Assembly: GCF_003987495.1 (NCBI RefSeq)
Contig: NZ_NGJU01000025.1
Span: 1 to 36,621 of the forward strand
Reading direction: 5' to 3'
Source of the DNA: Vagococcus salmoninarum
GTDB lineage: Bacteria > Bacillota > Bacilli > Lactobacillales > Vagococcaceae
Length of the DNA stretch: 36,621 bases
Under the pieces are notes generated by a model. The model did not search any database and was not told where the DNA came from. It was given only the letters and a program-made list of their open reading frames with translations. A program made the translations under genes and the position numbers. This document shows, one piece after another, positions 24,237 to 32,941 of this stretch. Position 1 is the first letter of the stretch. Every line of letters begins with the position of its first letter.

Positions 24237-24870
24237 CTCGATACAGTCCCTTCTCATCAATGTATTTTATCACATTTTCAGGGAGAAGATAATTAATTGA
24301 GCAATTTTCTGCTACTTTTTTTCTAATTAATGAGGAACTGAGCTCCATTAACGGCACATCGACCCAAATAATGGGGTATTCCGAGGTAACTGGATAATTC
24401 GGACGACGAACTCCCACAAGCTGAACTAATTCTAATAATTCTGGCAAACGATGCCAAGTTGGTAAGTATTCGACCATGTCCCCACCAATGATAAAATAAT
24501 AATCGGTTTCCGGATTAGCAGCTACTAGTGCCGCCATTGTGTCATAAGTGTAACTTTTACCAGCTCTTTCAATCTCAACCGTCTCAATTCCCAGCTGAGG
24601 GGAAGAATCAGTTGCTAAGGCTAACATTTCCAAACGTAAGTCTGCTGAAATGGTTTTCTTAGGATCAACGTGAGGCGATTCAAAAGAAGGCATCAAGTAG
24701 ACTTGATCTAATCCTAGTTGATGGTAAACTTGATCAGCGATAATCAGATGGGCTTGATGAACAGGATTAAAATTACCACCTAAAATACCAACTTGACGTC
24801 GGTGACCTTTGGCTTTCTTTTCTGCTAGAACAGTTTCGGTTCCCATTAACACAGCCTGACTTTTTTTCAT
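24226..24870 (-). CDS. nadD: Nicotinate-nucleotide adenylyltransferase
   Basis: NadD joins ATP and nicotinate mononucleotide to make deamido-NAD in NAD synthesis. Motifs: GGNFNPVHQAHL near residue 31 (the GxFNPxHxxH nucleotidyltransferase signature), the FIIGGDM region near 106, and the C-terminal SSSLIRKKV motif near 180. AGAGGTG fits either the ATG at 24870 (214 residues) or the GTG at 24873; the ATG at 24879 is too close to it. The N-terminus carries about 25 extra basic residues before the usual start of the fold. Operon neighbours are yhbY upstream and yqeK downstream. Confidence 0.95.
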   Translation of the reverse strand: MKKSQAVLMGTETVLAEKKAKGHRRQVGILGGNFNPVHQAHLIIADQVYHQLGLDQVYLMPSFESPHVDPKKTISADLRLEMLALATDSSPQLGIETVEIERAGKSYTYDTMAALVAANPETDYYFIIGGDMVEYLPTWHRLPELLELVQLVGVRRPNYPVTSEYPIIWVDVPLMELSSSLIRKKVAENCSINYLLPENVIKYIDEKGLYRDDN

Positions 24871-24894
24871 CACAATCATTCACCTCTCGTTAAA

Positions 24895-25206
24895 TTAAAT
24901 TTTACGGACATCAATTGATAGTTTTTGGTATTTTTCTTGAGTAGATGGTTTGAATAAAACTAAAGCGCGGCCAATGATTTGGACAACGTCACAACGAATT
25001 TCTTTCGTTAAAACTTCTGCCACATCTTCGGCAACCTCATCTGTATTTTGTAATAACGTAATTTTGATTAATTCTCTTTTTTCTAGGGCTTCTTCGATTT
25101 GAATTAACATATCGTTGTTTAAGCCACCTTTCCCAATTTGAAAAATTGGGTTTAAATGATGGGCTTGACTCCGTAAAAAGCGTTTTTGTTTTCCTCTTAA
25201 TTCCAT
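24895..25206 (-). CDS. yhbY: YhbY/YqeI CRM-domain RNA-binding protein
   Basis: A 103-residue single CRM-domain protein that binds pre-50S ribosomal RNA in its relatives. It begins MELRGKQKRFLRSQAHHLNP and has the RNA-binding GxxG loop in FQIGKGGLNNDM near 25, followed by the typical ALEKRELIKI and VQIIGRALVLFK strands. It lies between yqeH (18-base gap) and nadD (24-base gap) in the ribosome-assembly operon, as in Bacillus, where aroE intervenes. Confidence 0.95.
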   Translation of the reverse strand: MELRGKQKRFLRSQAHHLNPIFQIGKGGLNNDMLIQIEEALEKRELIKITLLQNTDEVAEDVAEVLTKEIRCDVVQIIGRALVLFKPSTQEKYQKLSIDVRKI

Positions 25207-25224
25207 GATCTTCCTCTTTTCATT

Positions 25225-26334
25225 CTATACTAAAGCTTTTCTTCTTAACACATCGACACCTTTTGGCGCCCACCCTGCAACAACACAAGGTTCTGAAACA
25301 GTGATCCAACCTAAACCAGCAAAGACAATATCGGTATTTTCTTTAACTGAAAATTCAAAGCGAACTAATTCAGGGAAAGCACTAACTTCATCTGGCCGTG
25401 GTGGTTGTAATAAGCCACCAACGTGTTTCTGATAAAATTCATCTGCTTTTTCGAGTTTCGTCCGGTGAATATCTAAATCATTCGATACATAACTAACGAA
25501 AGATTGACGTTCCCCTTGAATAAAGTCAAAACGAGCTAAGCCACCTAAAAATAACGTTTGGCCAGCATTTAATTGATACACTTTAGGTTTAATTTCTTTG
25601 ATTGGGGCAATAATTTTTAAATCTTGTTTGCCTAAGTAATGAGCCATTTGGAATTTATGAATAATTCCTGGGGTATCAACTAAGAACTTACCATCATCTA
25701 AAGGAATTTCAATCTTATCTAGGGTCGTACCAGGGAATTGCGATGTTGTAATCAATTCTTGGACCCCTGCTGTTGCTTTAATAATGCCATTAATTAAAGT
25801 TGATTTACCAACGTTAGTTACACCAACTACAAAAACATCACGGCCTTGACGGTGTTTTTCAATCGTTTCTAGCAAGCTTTCCATTTCTAAAGGCTTCTTA
25901 GCACTAGTTAATAAGACATCAATTGGCCGTAAGCCAGCTTCATGGGCTCTTTCACGCATCCATTGAGTCATCTTGCCACGTTTTAATGATTTCGGTAAAA
26001 TATCAACTTTATTACCGACTAATAATACCGGATTATTTCCGATAAAACGATGTAAGCCGGGAATTAAACTACCATTAAAATCAAAAATATCCACAACATT
26101 AACTATTAGGGCATCTTCTTGACCAATGCTGTTTAATAATCTTAGGAAATCATCATCGGTTAGTTCCACATCTTGAATGTCATTGTAATGACGGAGACGG
26201 AAACAACGTTGGCAATACACATTGCCTGTTTCAAGACCTTTTTCTAAAGCTGAGTTCGGCGTGTAGCCTAACCCTTCTTGATTTTCAGTTTGAATGACTG
26301 AGCCACAGCCAATACAACGAATTTCTTCGTTCAT
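25225..26334 (-). CDS. yqeH: Ribosome-biogenesis GTPase YqeH
   Basis: A circularly permuted GTPase needed for 30S assembly, 369 residues. A zinc finger opens the protein (CIGCG at 7-11 and CQRC near 38). The G motifs come in permuted order: G4 NKVD near 107, G5 TSAKK near 143, G1 GVTNVGKST near 172, G3 DTPG near 219. The C-terminal region ends in WITVSEPCVVAGWAPKGV. Its start overlaps the yqeG stop by four bases (ATGA), showing translational coupling. Confidence 0.97.
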   Translation of the reverse strand: MNEEIRCIGCGSVIQTENQEGLGYTPNSALEKGLETGNVYCQRCFRLRHYNDIQDVELTDDDFLRLLNSIGQEDALIVNVVDIFDFNGSLIPGLHRFIGNNPVLLVGNKVDILPKSLKRGKMTQWMRERAHEAGLRPIDVLLTSAKKPLEMESLLETIEKHRQGRDVFVVGVTNVGKSTLINGIIKATAGVQELITTSQFPGTTLDKIEIPLDDGKFLVDTPGIIHKFQMAHYLGKQDLKIIAPIKEIKPKVYQLNAGQTLFLGGLARFDFIQGERQSFVSYVSNDLDIHRTKLEKADEFYQKHVGGLLQPPRPDEVSAFPELVRFEFSVKENTDIVFAGLGWITVSEPCVVAGWAPKGVDVLRRKALV

Positions 26335-26858
26335 CCTAATTCACTTCTCCATTTCATATCTGTATGATTTTTCTTTAAATGGGTCATAATAACTTTTTCC
26401 ATGGCCCGATTTGGTTTAGTGTTCCAAGCATCTGAGGCAACAATTGGTTTCACTAAAATTGAAGGAATACCTGCACTATTAGCTGCTTTAATATCCGTCA
26501 TCAGTTGATCGCCGACCATCACTAATTGCTCTTTCGGTAAACCAAGCTTGTCAGCTGCTTCATTCATCCCTTTTGTAAATGGCTTCAACGCCCGGGCAAC
26601 ATAAGTTAACCCAAGATGAGAAATGGCTCGCTCAACTCGTTCGGCTTTATTATTAGAAACAACCATGACTGGTATGCCAGCTTCTTTCATCCCCTGAATC
26701 CAAGTTAACAACTCCGTAGTGCCATCTGGATTATTCCAGGCAATCAAGGTATTATCTAGATCCGTCAGTATTCCTTTAATATTATGTTTTGCCAGTTCCT
26801 CTGGGGTAAGTTGGTAGATTGCTTCCAACATCCAAGTCGGTTTGTAATTTAAAAACAT
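26331..26858 (-). CDS. yqeG: YqeG-family HAD phosphatase
   Basis: A 175-residue HAD-superfamily IIIA phosphatase. Catalytic loop I is TDLDNTLIAW near residue 32 (Asp nucleophile and acid/base Asp), motif II is VVSNN near 67, and motif III/IV is VGDQLMTDIKAAN near 117. Related proteins include phosphatidylglycerophosphate phosphatases of the YqeG/GEP4 type; the substrate is not proven here. It is the first gene of the seven-gene yqeG-yqeH-yhbY-nadD-yqeK-rsfS-yqeM operon. AAGGAG precedes the ATG at 26858. A hairpin with a T run lies 70-100 bases upstream. Confidence 0.92.
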   Translation of the reverse strand: MFLNYKPTWMLEAIYQLTPEELAKHNIKGILTDLDNTLIAWNNPDGTTELLTWIQGMKEAGIPVMVVSNNKAERVERAISHLGLTYVARALKPFTKGMNEAADKLGLPKEQLVMVGDQLMTDIKAANSAGIPSILVKPIVASDAWNTKPNRAMEKVIMTHLKKNHTDMKWRSELG

Positions 26859-26928
26859 AAAGACTCCTTTCTCATGAGTTCATTTATTTAAGTCAGGATT
26901 TCCCTTACTAAAGTTAATTTGAACTATA

Positions 26929-26974
26929 AAAACAGGGGTACTGAGTCAGTACCCCCTTTATCAAGTCTATTATA
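26929..26974 (-). promoter_or_regulatory. TATAAT box followed by a terminator-like hairpin, between leucine dehydrogenase and yqeG
   Basis: Minus strand: TATAAT at 26974-26969. Then GGGGTACT and AGTACCCC (arms 26955-26948 and 26942-26935) form an 8-bp stem with a 5-base loop, followed by a T-rich run. It can end leucine dehydrogenase transcripts. The stem also lies only about 7 bases after the start site predicted from the TATAAT, so a promoter there would make RNA with the hairpin at its 5' end. No good -35 is seen. The rest of the 238-bp gap is AT-rich. Confidence 0.6.
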
Positions 26975-27096
26975 CATTATTTCATGACTATTTTCATCTA
27001 ATTATCACTATTTTATTTTGAGTCTAAGATTATTGACTTTTTTCATGATTTATAAGAAATAGTTTCCCTTCATTAGTCCTACTTTCCTACGCTAGA

Positions 27097-28194
27097 TTAA
27101 CGTTTACAAATGACTGATTTTTCAGTTTTTAAAAAGGTTCTTCTGACATTTAACATCTCTGAAATGCGTTTTTCGGCTAAGTGATCAGCAGCTTCCGCAG
27201 TAGTAATCCCTTCCGCTTTCGCTATTTTAAAGACTTGCTCCATTTGATAGTAAATCCCTTTAATTTTTAACTTTGCCCGTTCTTCATTGTAGCCACTTAA
27301 CTCATCGGCCACATTAATTACCCCACCAGCATTGACAATAAAATCTGGAGCGTAAACGATTCCTTTAGTAAAGAGTTGTTGACTATGTTTGGTGATATCT
27401 TCAAGTTGATTATTGGCTGAACCACAAATCCCTTTGACTTTTAAACGTGGTATCGTTGTATCATTTAAAATGCCGCCTAAGGCACAAGGGGCAAAAATAT
27501 CTGCTTGAACGTCATAAATATCATCTACACCTACAGCTTTAGCCCCGAAATCAGTCACCACCCGTTGAACAGCCTCTTCATTAATATCTGTCACGATTAG
27601 CTGACCACCTTCTTCATGAATCAACTGACACATTGTGTAAGCCACATTTCCTAAGCCTTGAACAGCAATTACTTTTCCTTGCAAAGAGTCATCACCGAAA
27701 ATTTCTTTTGCCGTACTTTTTAAAGCATAATAAACCCCTAGGGCAGTTTTCGGACTTGGATTGCCAGAAGCCCCTGCTCGGGCAGTGCTACCAGTCACAT
27801 AATCAGTCTCTAAATACATTTGATTCATGTCATGCTCGGTAGTCCCCACATCTTCTGCAATGATGTAACGGCCATTTAAACTCTCAACATAACGACCCAT
27901 TGCCCGAAACAAGTTTTCACTCTTATCAGTTTTCGGATTACCGATAATCACCGATTTACCGCCACCAATATTTAAGCCGGCTGCCGCATTTTTATAAGTC
28001 ATTCCCCGGGCTAATCTTAAAACATCCCGTAAAGCCTCTTCTTCATTTTCATAAGGCCACATCCGACACCCACCTAAAGCTGGTCCTAAGGTCGTGTCAT
28101 GAATTGCAATAATCCCTTTTAAACCTGACGATTTATCATGACAAAAAATCACTTGTTCGTAGTCACCAATTTGCATTTCATCAAATAAAATCAT
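27097..28194 (-). CDS. Leucine dehydrogenase-like amino-acid dehydrogenase
   Basis: A 365-residue Glu/Leu/Phe/Val dehydrogenase of the branched-chain type. It deaminates leucine, valine or isoleucine to 2-oxo acids with NAD, or makes them from ammonia. Seen: [12 protein letters not shown] near 37, the catalytic Lys segment [13 protein letters not shown] near 68, [11 protein letters not shown] with the catalytic Asp near 114, the Rossmann loop [10 protein letters not shown] near 180, and GSANNQL near 262. The N-terminal [26 protein letters not shown] fits leucine dehydrogenase better than glutamate dehydrogenase. GGAGGG precedes the ATG. A cre-like site upstream suggests CcpA control. It is a single-gene unit with no branched-chain dehydrogenase genes adjacent. 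Confidence 0.88.
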   Translation of the reverse strand: MILFDEMQIGDYEQVIFCHDKSSGLKGIIAIHDTTLGPALGGCRMWPYENEEEALRDVLRLARGMTYKNAAAGLNIGGGKSVIIGNPKTDKSENLFRAMGRYVESLNGRYIIAEDVGTTEHDMNQMYLETDYVTGSTARAGASGNPSPKTALGVYYALKSTAKEIFGDDSLQGKVIAVQGLGNVAYTMCQLIHEEGGQLIVTDINEEAVQRVVTDFGAKAVGVDDIYDVQADIFAPCALGGILNDTTIPRLKVKGICGSANNQLEDITKHSQQLFTKGIVYAPDFIVNAGGVINVADELSGYNEERAKLKIKGIYYQMEQVFKIAKAEGITTAEAADHLAEKRISEMLNVRRTFLKTEKSVICKR

Positions 28195-28228
28195 TTTCCA
28201 CCCTCCACTATCATTGTTAGCTTTCTTT

Positions 28229-28244
28229 AAGAAAGCGCTACCAC
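28229..28244 (-). promoter_or_regulatory. cre-like (CcpA) site upstream of leucine dehydrogenase
   Basis: On the minus strand, GTGGTAGCGCTTTCTT (28244-28229) matches the cre consensus WTGNNARCGNWWWCAW at all but two fixed positions. It lies 35 bases before the ATG, downstream of any likely promoter, a repressing position. The rest of the 200-bp gap shows no clear -10/-35 pair and no other feature. Confidence 0.55.
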
Positions 28245-28396
28245 ACTTCTTACTTCATCCTAGCATGATTATTGAAGGGCAACAACTTCAGTCTGTGAAA
28301 TTGAGAAGTCTCTCATTGTCTTTTTAGGGAATTGAAAGGATTTGAATTTTCAAACAATAGTAAAGAGGCGTGACAGTAGCCAGCTCCACCTTAATT

Positions 28397-29419
28397 TTAA
28401 TCAATGAGTTGTAATTGTGGCAATGCCTTGGCTAATTCTTCAAAAGTTAAATAGTCATCAATTTGGACAAAGCCGAGACTGTCTTGACTTTGATAGACTC
28501 GCTCAATTAAAACATTCGCAATTTCTCCGGTGACTACCCCTTCCTTCGCGCCTCTAACTGTCAAAGACTGGCCTTCCCTTCCCTCACTTGCTGTCACTTG
28601 CAGGACAAAACTGTCACTCCCTAAGGACCCTTTGGCCATAATTTTCTTTGAGAAGGACATCACTTTGGGATTTTCAATAACAGGCAAGACTTTCAATTTT
28701 TGTAAATAATGGAGAGAATGAGTCACACTTCCTAAGTCAAAGCCAAGATAAGTCATTATTTTGCGCTCTGGCCATACTTGCTTTAAACTATGTTGATCAG
28801 AAAAATCGAAATTATAGACTGGTAAATCTTTATGATTCACTAATCGGACTTGGTTTTTCAAACTAAAGGGTTTGACTTTTTGACCATTAATTTCATAGCC
28901 TTGGTTTAGATGTTTAAACGTCCAGTCTATTGCTGCATCACCATGGCTGTCACCTAAACCTAAGATAACCTTGATTGCTAACTCAGTAAAATTAGGTAGT
29001 TTTTTTGCTATCGCATGAGCCATTAAGTTAGTTAAACCTGGTGCTAAACCAACACTGTAAACAACTGAACTCTTTTTACTGAAATTTAGTTGACTTAGCT
29101 GATGATAAAAAGCACTATTAGCTGAAACATCCACATAGTCAATAGCATTATTATTACAAAATTCAACAAACTTCGTGTTTTTTTGGTCAATGCACACGAC
29201 GACTAATTTTATTGTTTCAAACATTTCTAAGTCAGGTTCTTTAGTAATATCAAAGACTTGAGTCTTTAAGTTTAACTGATTTTCAGCTAAATAATCAGCC
29301 ATTTTTTGACTGTTGCGCCCAGCTAAGATAACTTTTCCCGGATACTTGTGACTTATATTTTTAGTTATGACACTTCCGACATGACCGTGACCACCGATTA
29401 TCATTATTTTATTTTTCAT
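28397..29419 (-). CDS. Saccharopine dehydrogenase-like NAD(P)-binding protein
   Basis: A 340-residue oxidoreductase-like protein. It starts with a Rossmann fold, MIIGGHGHVGSVITKNI near residue 5 and VILAGRNSQKM near 30, followed by YVDVSANSAFYHQLSQL and YSVGLAPGLTNLMAHAIAK, the layout of saccharopine-dehydrogenase-like proteins. The reaction is unknown; complete lysine-pathway function is unlikely without partners. Its ATG lies inside the marR 3' end (11-base overlap), with the ribosome site GAGGGAAAAG within marR, so the MarR regulator and enzyme are co-produced. No terminator with a T run is seen behind it. Confidence 0.75.
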   Translation of the reverse strand: MKNKIMIIGGHGHVGSVITKNISHKYPGKVILAGRNSQKMADYLAENQLNLKTQVFDITKEPDLEMFETIKLVVVCIDQKNTKFVEFCNNNAIDYVDVSANSAFYHQLSQLNFSKKSSVVYSVGLAPGLTNLMAHAIAKKLPNFTELAIKVILGLGDSHGDAAIDWTFKHLNQGYEINGQKVKPFSLKNQVRLVNHKDLPVYNFDFSDQHSLKQVWPERKIMTYLGFDLGSVTHSLHYLQKLKVLPVIENPKVMSFSKKIMAKGSLGSDSFVLQVTASEGREGQSLTVRGAKEGVVTGEIANVLIERVYQSQDSLGFVQIDDYLTFEELAKALPQLQLID

Positions 29420-29882
29420 CTGCTTTTCCCTCGTTACTTCTAGTTAACCGATCTGCTAACTGATTATTAAAAATTTCTAGCCCTTTAACAAAGCCACTTA
29501 ATTCATTTTGATTCAACTCAGCTACTAAAGCTCTTGTGACATTCCCTTCTAATTTCTGATGTTCCTGATAGATGCGCTTCCCTTTAGAAGTTAAGCTTAG
29601 CCATTTAAGGCGCTTATCAGATTCATCGCTCTGTTGTTGAATGATTTCCTTAATTAATAGCTCTCTGACAAACTGTGAGACAGCTCCTTTCGTCATATTT
29701 AAAGCTAAGACTAGATCAGACCCGGTGACTGCTTGGCCTTTACCGATTGCTTCGATTAAATGAAATTCACTTGGGCTGACTTTCCCTACCCCTGGAATCA
29801 TTATTGGTAATTTTTCTAATTCTTTTAGCTGATGAATCAGTTTTCCTAATTCTGCGGTTGTGTTATTTAGTAGTTTATCCAT
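29409..29882 (-). CDS. MarR-family transcriptional regulator
   Basis: A 157-residue winged-helix regulator. The DNA-binding core is VTGSDLVLALNMTKGAVSQFVRELL near residues 52-76, with the wing QQQSDESDKRLKWLSLTSKGK following. The ATG at 29882 has no ribosome site: the bases just upstream are a perfect operator palindrome, and the predicted transcript starts at or next to the ATG. The message therefore seems leaderless. It overlaps the saccharopine-dehydrogenase-like gene by 11 bases and probably represses both. An internal later start is the alternative. Confidence 0.88.
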   Translation of the reverse strand: MDKLLNNTTAELGKLIHQLKELEKLPIMIPGVGKVSPSEFHLIEAIGKGQAVTGSDLVLALNMTKGAVSQFVRELLIKEIIQQQSDESDKRLKWLSLTSKGKRIYQEHQKLEGNVTRALVAELNQNELSGFVKGLEIFNNQLADRLTRSNEGKADEK

Positions 29883-29886
29883 AAAG

Positions 29887-29917
29887 GTAGTTTAGCAACT
29901 AAACTACTTTTAGGCAA
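29887..29917 (-). promoter_or_regulatory. marR promoter with a perfect 21-bp operator
   Basis: Minus strand: -35 TTGCCT (29917-29912), 17-bp spacer, -10 TAAACT (29894-29889). The palindrome GTAGTTTAG-CAA-CTAAACTAC (29887-29907) covers the -10 and most of the spacer. The usual start point, about seven bases after the -10, falls on the A of the marR ATG (29882). Confidence 0.78.
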
Positions 29918-29940
29918 GCTTATTGTTTCCTTTCATAATA

Positions 29941-29975
29941 AAAACAGCACAACTATTAAATAGTTGCGCTGTTTT
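29941..29975 (-). terminator. Terminator of the guanine deaminase / permease operon
   Basis: Arms AAAACAGCACAACTA (29941-29955) and TAGTTGCGCTGTTTT (29961-29975) pair over 15 positions with one mismatch and a 5-base loop. It lies directly behind the permease stop codon at 29977. Confidence 0.88.
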
Positions 29976-29976
29976 C

Positions 29977-31344
29977 TTAACTTTCACTTTTCTTACTTGG
30001 TAATAGTTTATTCAACATAATTGCCACAATTGAAGCTGTTGCCACTGGTGAACTGAATAAATATTGAAGCATTTGTGGTAAACCACTGACATAGTCTTTT
30101 GGAATAAACGTTAAGGCTAGGGTCAGAACCATTGGAATTCCAAAGACGTAAGTTTCTTTTTCGTGAAAAGGAATTTTCTTCATGACTTCTAAACCACTAA
30201 TTGAAATTATCGCACAGACGATGACGAAAACCCCACCAATGACCGCCGCTGGAATGGCTGAGATTAAAGCTGATAACTTACTTGAGAAACCAAAAATAAT
30301 AAACCAAATGCCGGCACTAATGAAAACTTTGCGACTGGCAACACCGGTAATTGAAATGATGCCGGCGTTAGTTGAATAACCTGTAACTGGTGTTGAGCCT
30401 AATAAGCTAGCAATTAAACAACCTAAGCCCTCTCCTAAGACCCCGCGATTGATTTGTTTATCCGTTAATTCAACGTCACAGACATTACTGACCGCAAACC
30501 AAGTGCCTGTAGTTTCTGCCATTAAAACAATGTAAATAATTAACATTGTTAAAATTGCCGACGGATTAAAACTAAAACTAACATCTTTAAAAGGCAGCTG
30601 CACCATCGAGAACCAAGAAGCCTCTTGAACAGCCGTTAAATCTAACATTCCCATAAAACTTGCCGTGACTGTCCCGGCAACTAAGGCTAAAATAACGGAA
30701 GAAATTTTAACCCAGCGTCCAATTTTCGGAAAAACCGCCGCCAACATCACACTGCCAATTAACACACCAGCAGCAATTACTGCTAAGAGCATGTTTTGAT
30801 TAATTGTCCCACCGGCACCGTTAAAGATGTTATCATTCAAACCGACTGGCATCAAAGACAAGCCAACGATAAAAATAATAGTTCCGCCAACTAAAGGTGG
30901 TACGAATTCTCGAATAATTTTATTGAAAATACCAGTCATTCCAATAAGTGTTAATAAGACCGCACTGACTAAAGAGGCCCCTAAAACGCTACTCCAACCG
31001 GTCATCCCACTACCGTTAGCAAAGTAGATTCCCGCAACTGCACCGATTGGAATAAATGATGGTCCTTGGGCGACAGGGAGTTTCATACAAAAGGCTGATT
31101 GGATAATTGTTGCGATCCCTGCTGCTAAGAAGGTCGACTGAATTAAAATCGACGTTTCTTGGCTGCTTAGTCCAATAATAGAAGCAATAATAAAAGGAAC
31201 CACATAAATATCCATTGCTAAAACGTGTTGAATCCCTAAAAAGATACTTTGTGAGGTTGAAACCGAGTCATTTGGTCCGACTGTTAAATGACTACCTGTG
31301 TTAATCTCACTTTCTTGTTGAATTGTTTGTGCTATTTCAGCCAT
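29977..31344 (-). CDS. NCS2-family nucleobase permease
   Basis: A 455-residue membrane transporter with about 12-14 hydrophobic helices, of the uracil/xanthine/urate NCS2 (NAT) family. The family marker QHVLAM is at residue 39, GPSFIPIGA lies in helix 3, and an AETTGTWFAVSN block near 277 corresponds to the substrate-binding helix 8 region; the GYSTNAGIISITG stretch near 325 corresponds to helix 10. Its start shares one base with the guanine deaminase stop (TAATG), with AAGGGAG before it. Pairing with guanine deaminase suggests import of guanine, xanthine or a related purine. Confidence 0.9.
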   Translation of the reverse strand: MAEIAQTIQQESEINTGSHLTVGPNDSVSTSQSIFLGIQHVLAMDIYVVPFIIASIIGLSSQETSILIQSTFLAAGIATIIQSAFCMKLPVAQGPSFIPIGAVAGIYFANGSGMTGWSSVLGASLVSAVLLTLIGMTGIFNKIIREFVPPLVGGTIIFIVGLSLMPVGLNDNIFNGAGGTINQNMLLAVIAAGVLIGSVMLAAVFPKIGRWVKISSVILALVAGTVTASFMGMLDLTAVQEASWFSMVQLPFKDVSFSFNPSAILTMLIIYIVLMAETTGTWFAVSNVCDVELTDKQINRGVLGEGLGCLIASLLGSTPVTGYSTNAGIISITGVASRKVFISAGIWFIIFGFSSKLSALISAIPAAVIGGVFVIVCAIISISGLEVMKKIPFHEKETYVFGIPMVLTLALTFIPKDYVSGLPQMLQYLFSSPVATASIVAIMLNKLLPSKKSES

Positions 31345-32720
31345 TAGTTCGCTCCCTTAGTTTCTTTAACAGTTTCTCCGTGAATCCAGACTTTAATAAT
31401 ATTTTCACTGTGACTTAAATAAATAATTGTTTGAAAGACATCTAATAAATCCTCATCAGCCATAAATAAGGGCAATGGATGACTACTTAACTTAGTATCA
31501 ATCACTAGAGCGTCCCATAAATAACCTTCTGCTAACTGGCCAATTGGTAAAGATAAGGCCTGACCACCACCAGCTGTTCCATGATAAAAAGCTTGATTCA
31601 ACGTAATTCGTGAATCAGCCTTACCACGCTCATTACTTGCTAAAGCCACATCTACTCCATCTTCTAACATCCGTGAAGAAATGACACTTTGCTTAATATT
31701 GTCAAACAGACTACTTGAAAATCCGCCACTTAAATCCGTTCCTAAACCGATATCAATCTTATGCTGATCCGTGATTTCTTTAATTGGTAACACCCCATTA
31801 GCAAAATAGGCATTTGAAATCGGACAGGCAGCAATTGCTGTCCCGGTTTCTGCAAATAATTGCCGATCCGCTAGACTTAAATGGTTACAGTGAGCCATGA
31901 CTGCTTTCTCTGACAAGAGCTGAAAATCATTGAGGGCAAAAGCATCATTTTTACTAAAACGGTCTGCCACATATTGGTGCTCCCAATCACTTTCACTACA
32001 ATGTGATTGAATGTGAACATCGTATTTTTTAGCTAAGGCACCTAAGCCAGCTAAAGCCTCATCTGTGCAACTAGGAATAAAACGGGGCGTCACTACTGGA
32101 TAAACCCCTTGGATTGTTGTTTTATTTAATTGTTGCACTCGTTGAATGAAGCTTTCAGTACTGGCTAAAGCTTCAGCAGTTGATCCATCACGATAAAAAT
32201 CAGGGTTTTGTTCATGATCATCCATCACTACCTTGCCGACTAAGCCTCTTTGACCTTTTTCAGCACAAATCTCTGCCAAACGGTAACTTGCTTCTTCATG
32301 GATCGAGGCAAAATAAAGGCCAGTAGTCGTGCCGTTGGCAATTAATTGCTCAACTAAATCACGATAAACGTGATCAGCAAAGTCAACATCTGCAAACTTC
32401 GCTTCTAATGGAAAAGTGTATTGATGTAACCAATCTTGTAATGGTAAATCTAAAGCTCGACCAGCTTGAGCCCATTGGGGAGCATGGATATGTAAATCGA
32501 CCATCCCTGGCAATAAATATTGACCTGCCCCTAATTCATAGTAGTTCTCTTGTTGACTGTATTTTGCGACTAACTCTGCATAATTTGCCTGTTTTTTATT
32601 AACAATCTTGTCAATTAGCCCTCCTTCAGTAATAAAAAATAAACATTCTTCTAAAACTGTCACAGTAGTTAATGACTGACTAGTAAATCCTGTTCCTTTA
32701 ACGATTAACTTATAATTCAA
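31344..32720 (-). CDS. guaD: Guanine deaminase
   Basis: An amidohydrolase that turns guanine into xanthine and ammonia. The frame is open to 32783, but AAGAAGGG at 32734-32727 points to a TTG start at 32720, giving MNYKLIVKG and 458 residues. Metal and active-site motifs: PGMVDLHIHAPQW near residue 72 (HxH), the IQSHCSESD block near 222, MAHCNHLS near 258 and GTDLSGG near 308 (metal Asp). The HIHAPQWAQAG segment is typical of guanine deaminases. It is co-transcribed with the NCS2 permease, forming a purine salvage or nitrogen unit. Confidence 0.94.
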   Translation of the reverse strand: MNYKLIVKGTGFTSQSLTTVTVLEECLFFITEGGLIDKIVNKKQANYAELVAKYSQQENYYELGAGQYLLPGMVDLHIHAPQWAQAGRALDLPLQDWLHQYTFPLEAKFADVDFADHVYRDLVEQLIANGTTTGLYFASIHEEASYRLAEICAEKGQRGLVGKVVMDDHEQNPDFYRDGSTAEALASTESFIQRVQQLNKTTIQGVYPVVTPRFIPSCTDEALAGLGALAKKYDVHIQSHCSESDWEHQYVADRFSKNDAFALNDFQLLSEKAVMAHCNHLSLADRQLFAETGTAIAACPISNAYFANGVLPIKEITDQHKIDIGLGTDLSGGFSSSLFDNIKQSVISSRMLEDGVDVALASNERGKADSRITLNQAFYHGTAGGGQALSLPIGQLAEGYLWDALVIDTKLSSHPLPLFMADEDLLDVFQTIIYLSHSENIIKVWIHGETVKETKGAN

Positions 32721-32757
32721 CAAGGACCCTTCTTTCGTTTTATACTTAACGAAATTA

Positions 32758-32835
32758 ATTATAACTCTAAAACGACTACACAATCAAGCGAAAATCGTAC
32801 TAATCATCAATAAAATTAAAAATAGTTCGTGTTTA
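32758..32835 (-). promoter_or_regulatory. guaD promoter and possible PurBox
   Basis: Minus strand: -35 TTGATT (32787-32782), 18-bp spacer, -10 TATAAT (32763-32758). Upstream, at about 32833-32821, AAACACGAACTAT resembles the PurR PurBox AWWWCCGAACWWT at 11 of 13 positions. The short leader can fold TTTCGTT with AACGAAA just before the ribosome site. I saw no purine riboswitch core. Confidence 0.55.
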
Positions 32836-32850
32836 AGTTTAACCAAATAA

Positions 32851-32881
32851 AAAAGCCGTAACGTTTAGCGTTACGGCTTTT
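32851..32881. terminator. Bidirectional terminator-like hairpin
   Basis: AAAAGCCGTAACG (32851-32863) and CGTTACGGCTTTT (32869-32881) form a perfect 13-bp stem with a 5-base loop and A/T runs on both sides. On the minus strand it lies 60 bases behind the LysM remnant and insulates guaD from it. Confidence 0.88.
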
Positions 32882-32941
32882 TTAGTGGAATGGATTGTAA
32901 AAACGACCACCATACTCTGAATGGTATTATTTCTAAAATAA

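Noticed and set aside
32721-32850. Purine riboswitch before guanine deaminase
   Set aside because: The conserved three-way junction bases are not present; only a small 7-bp hairpin and a promoter are seen.
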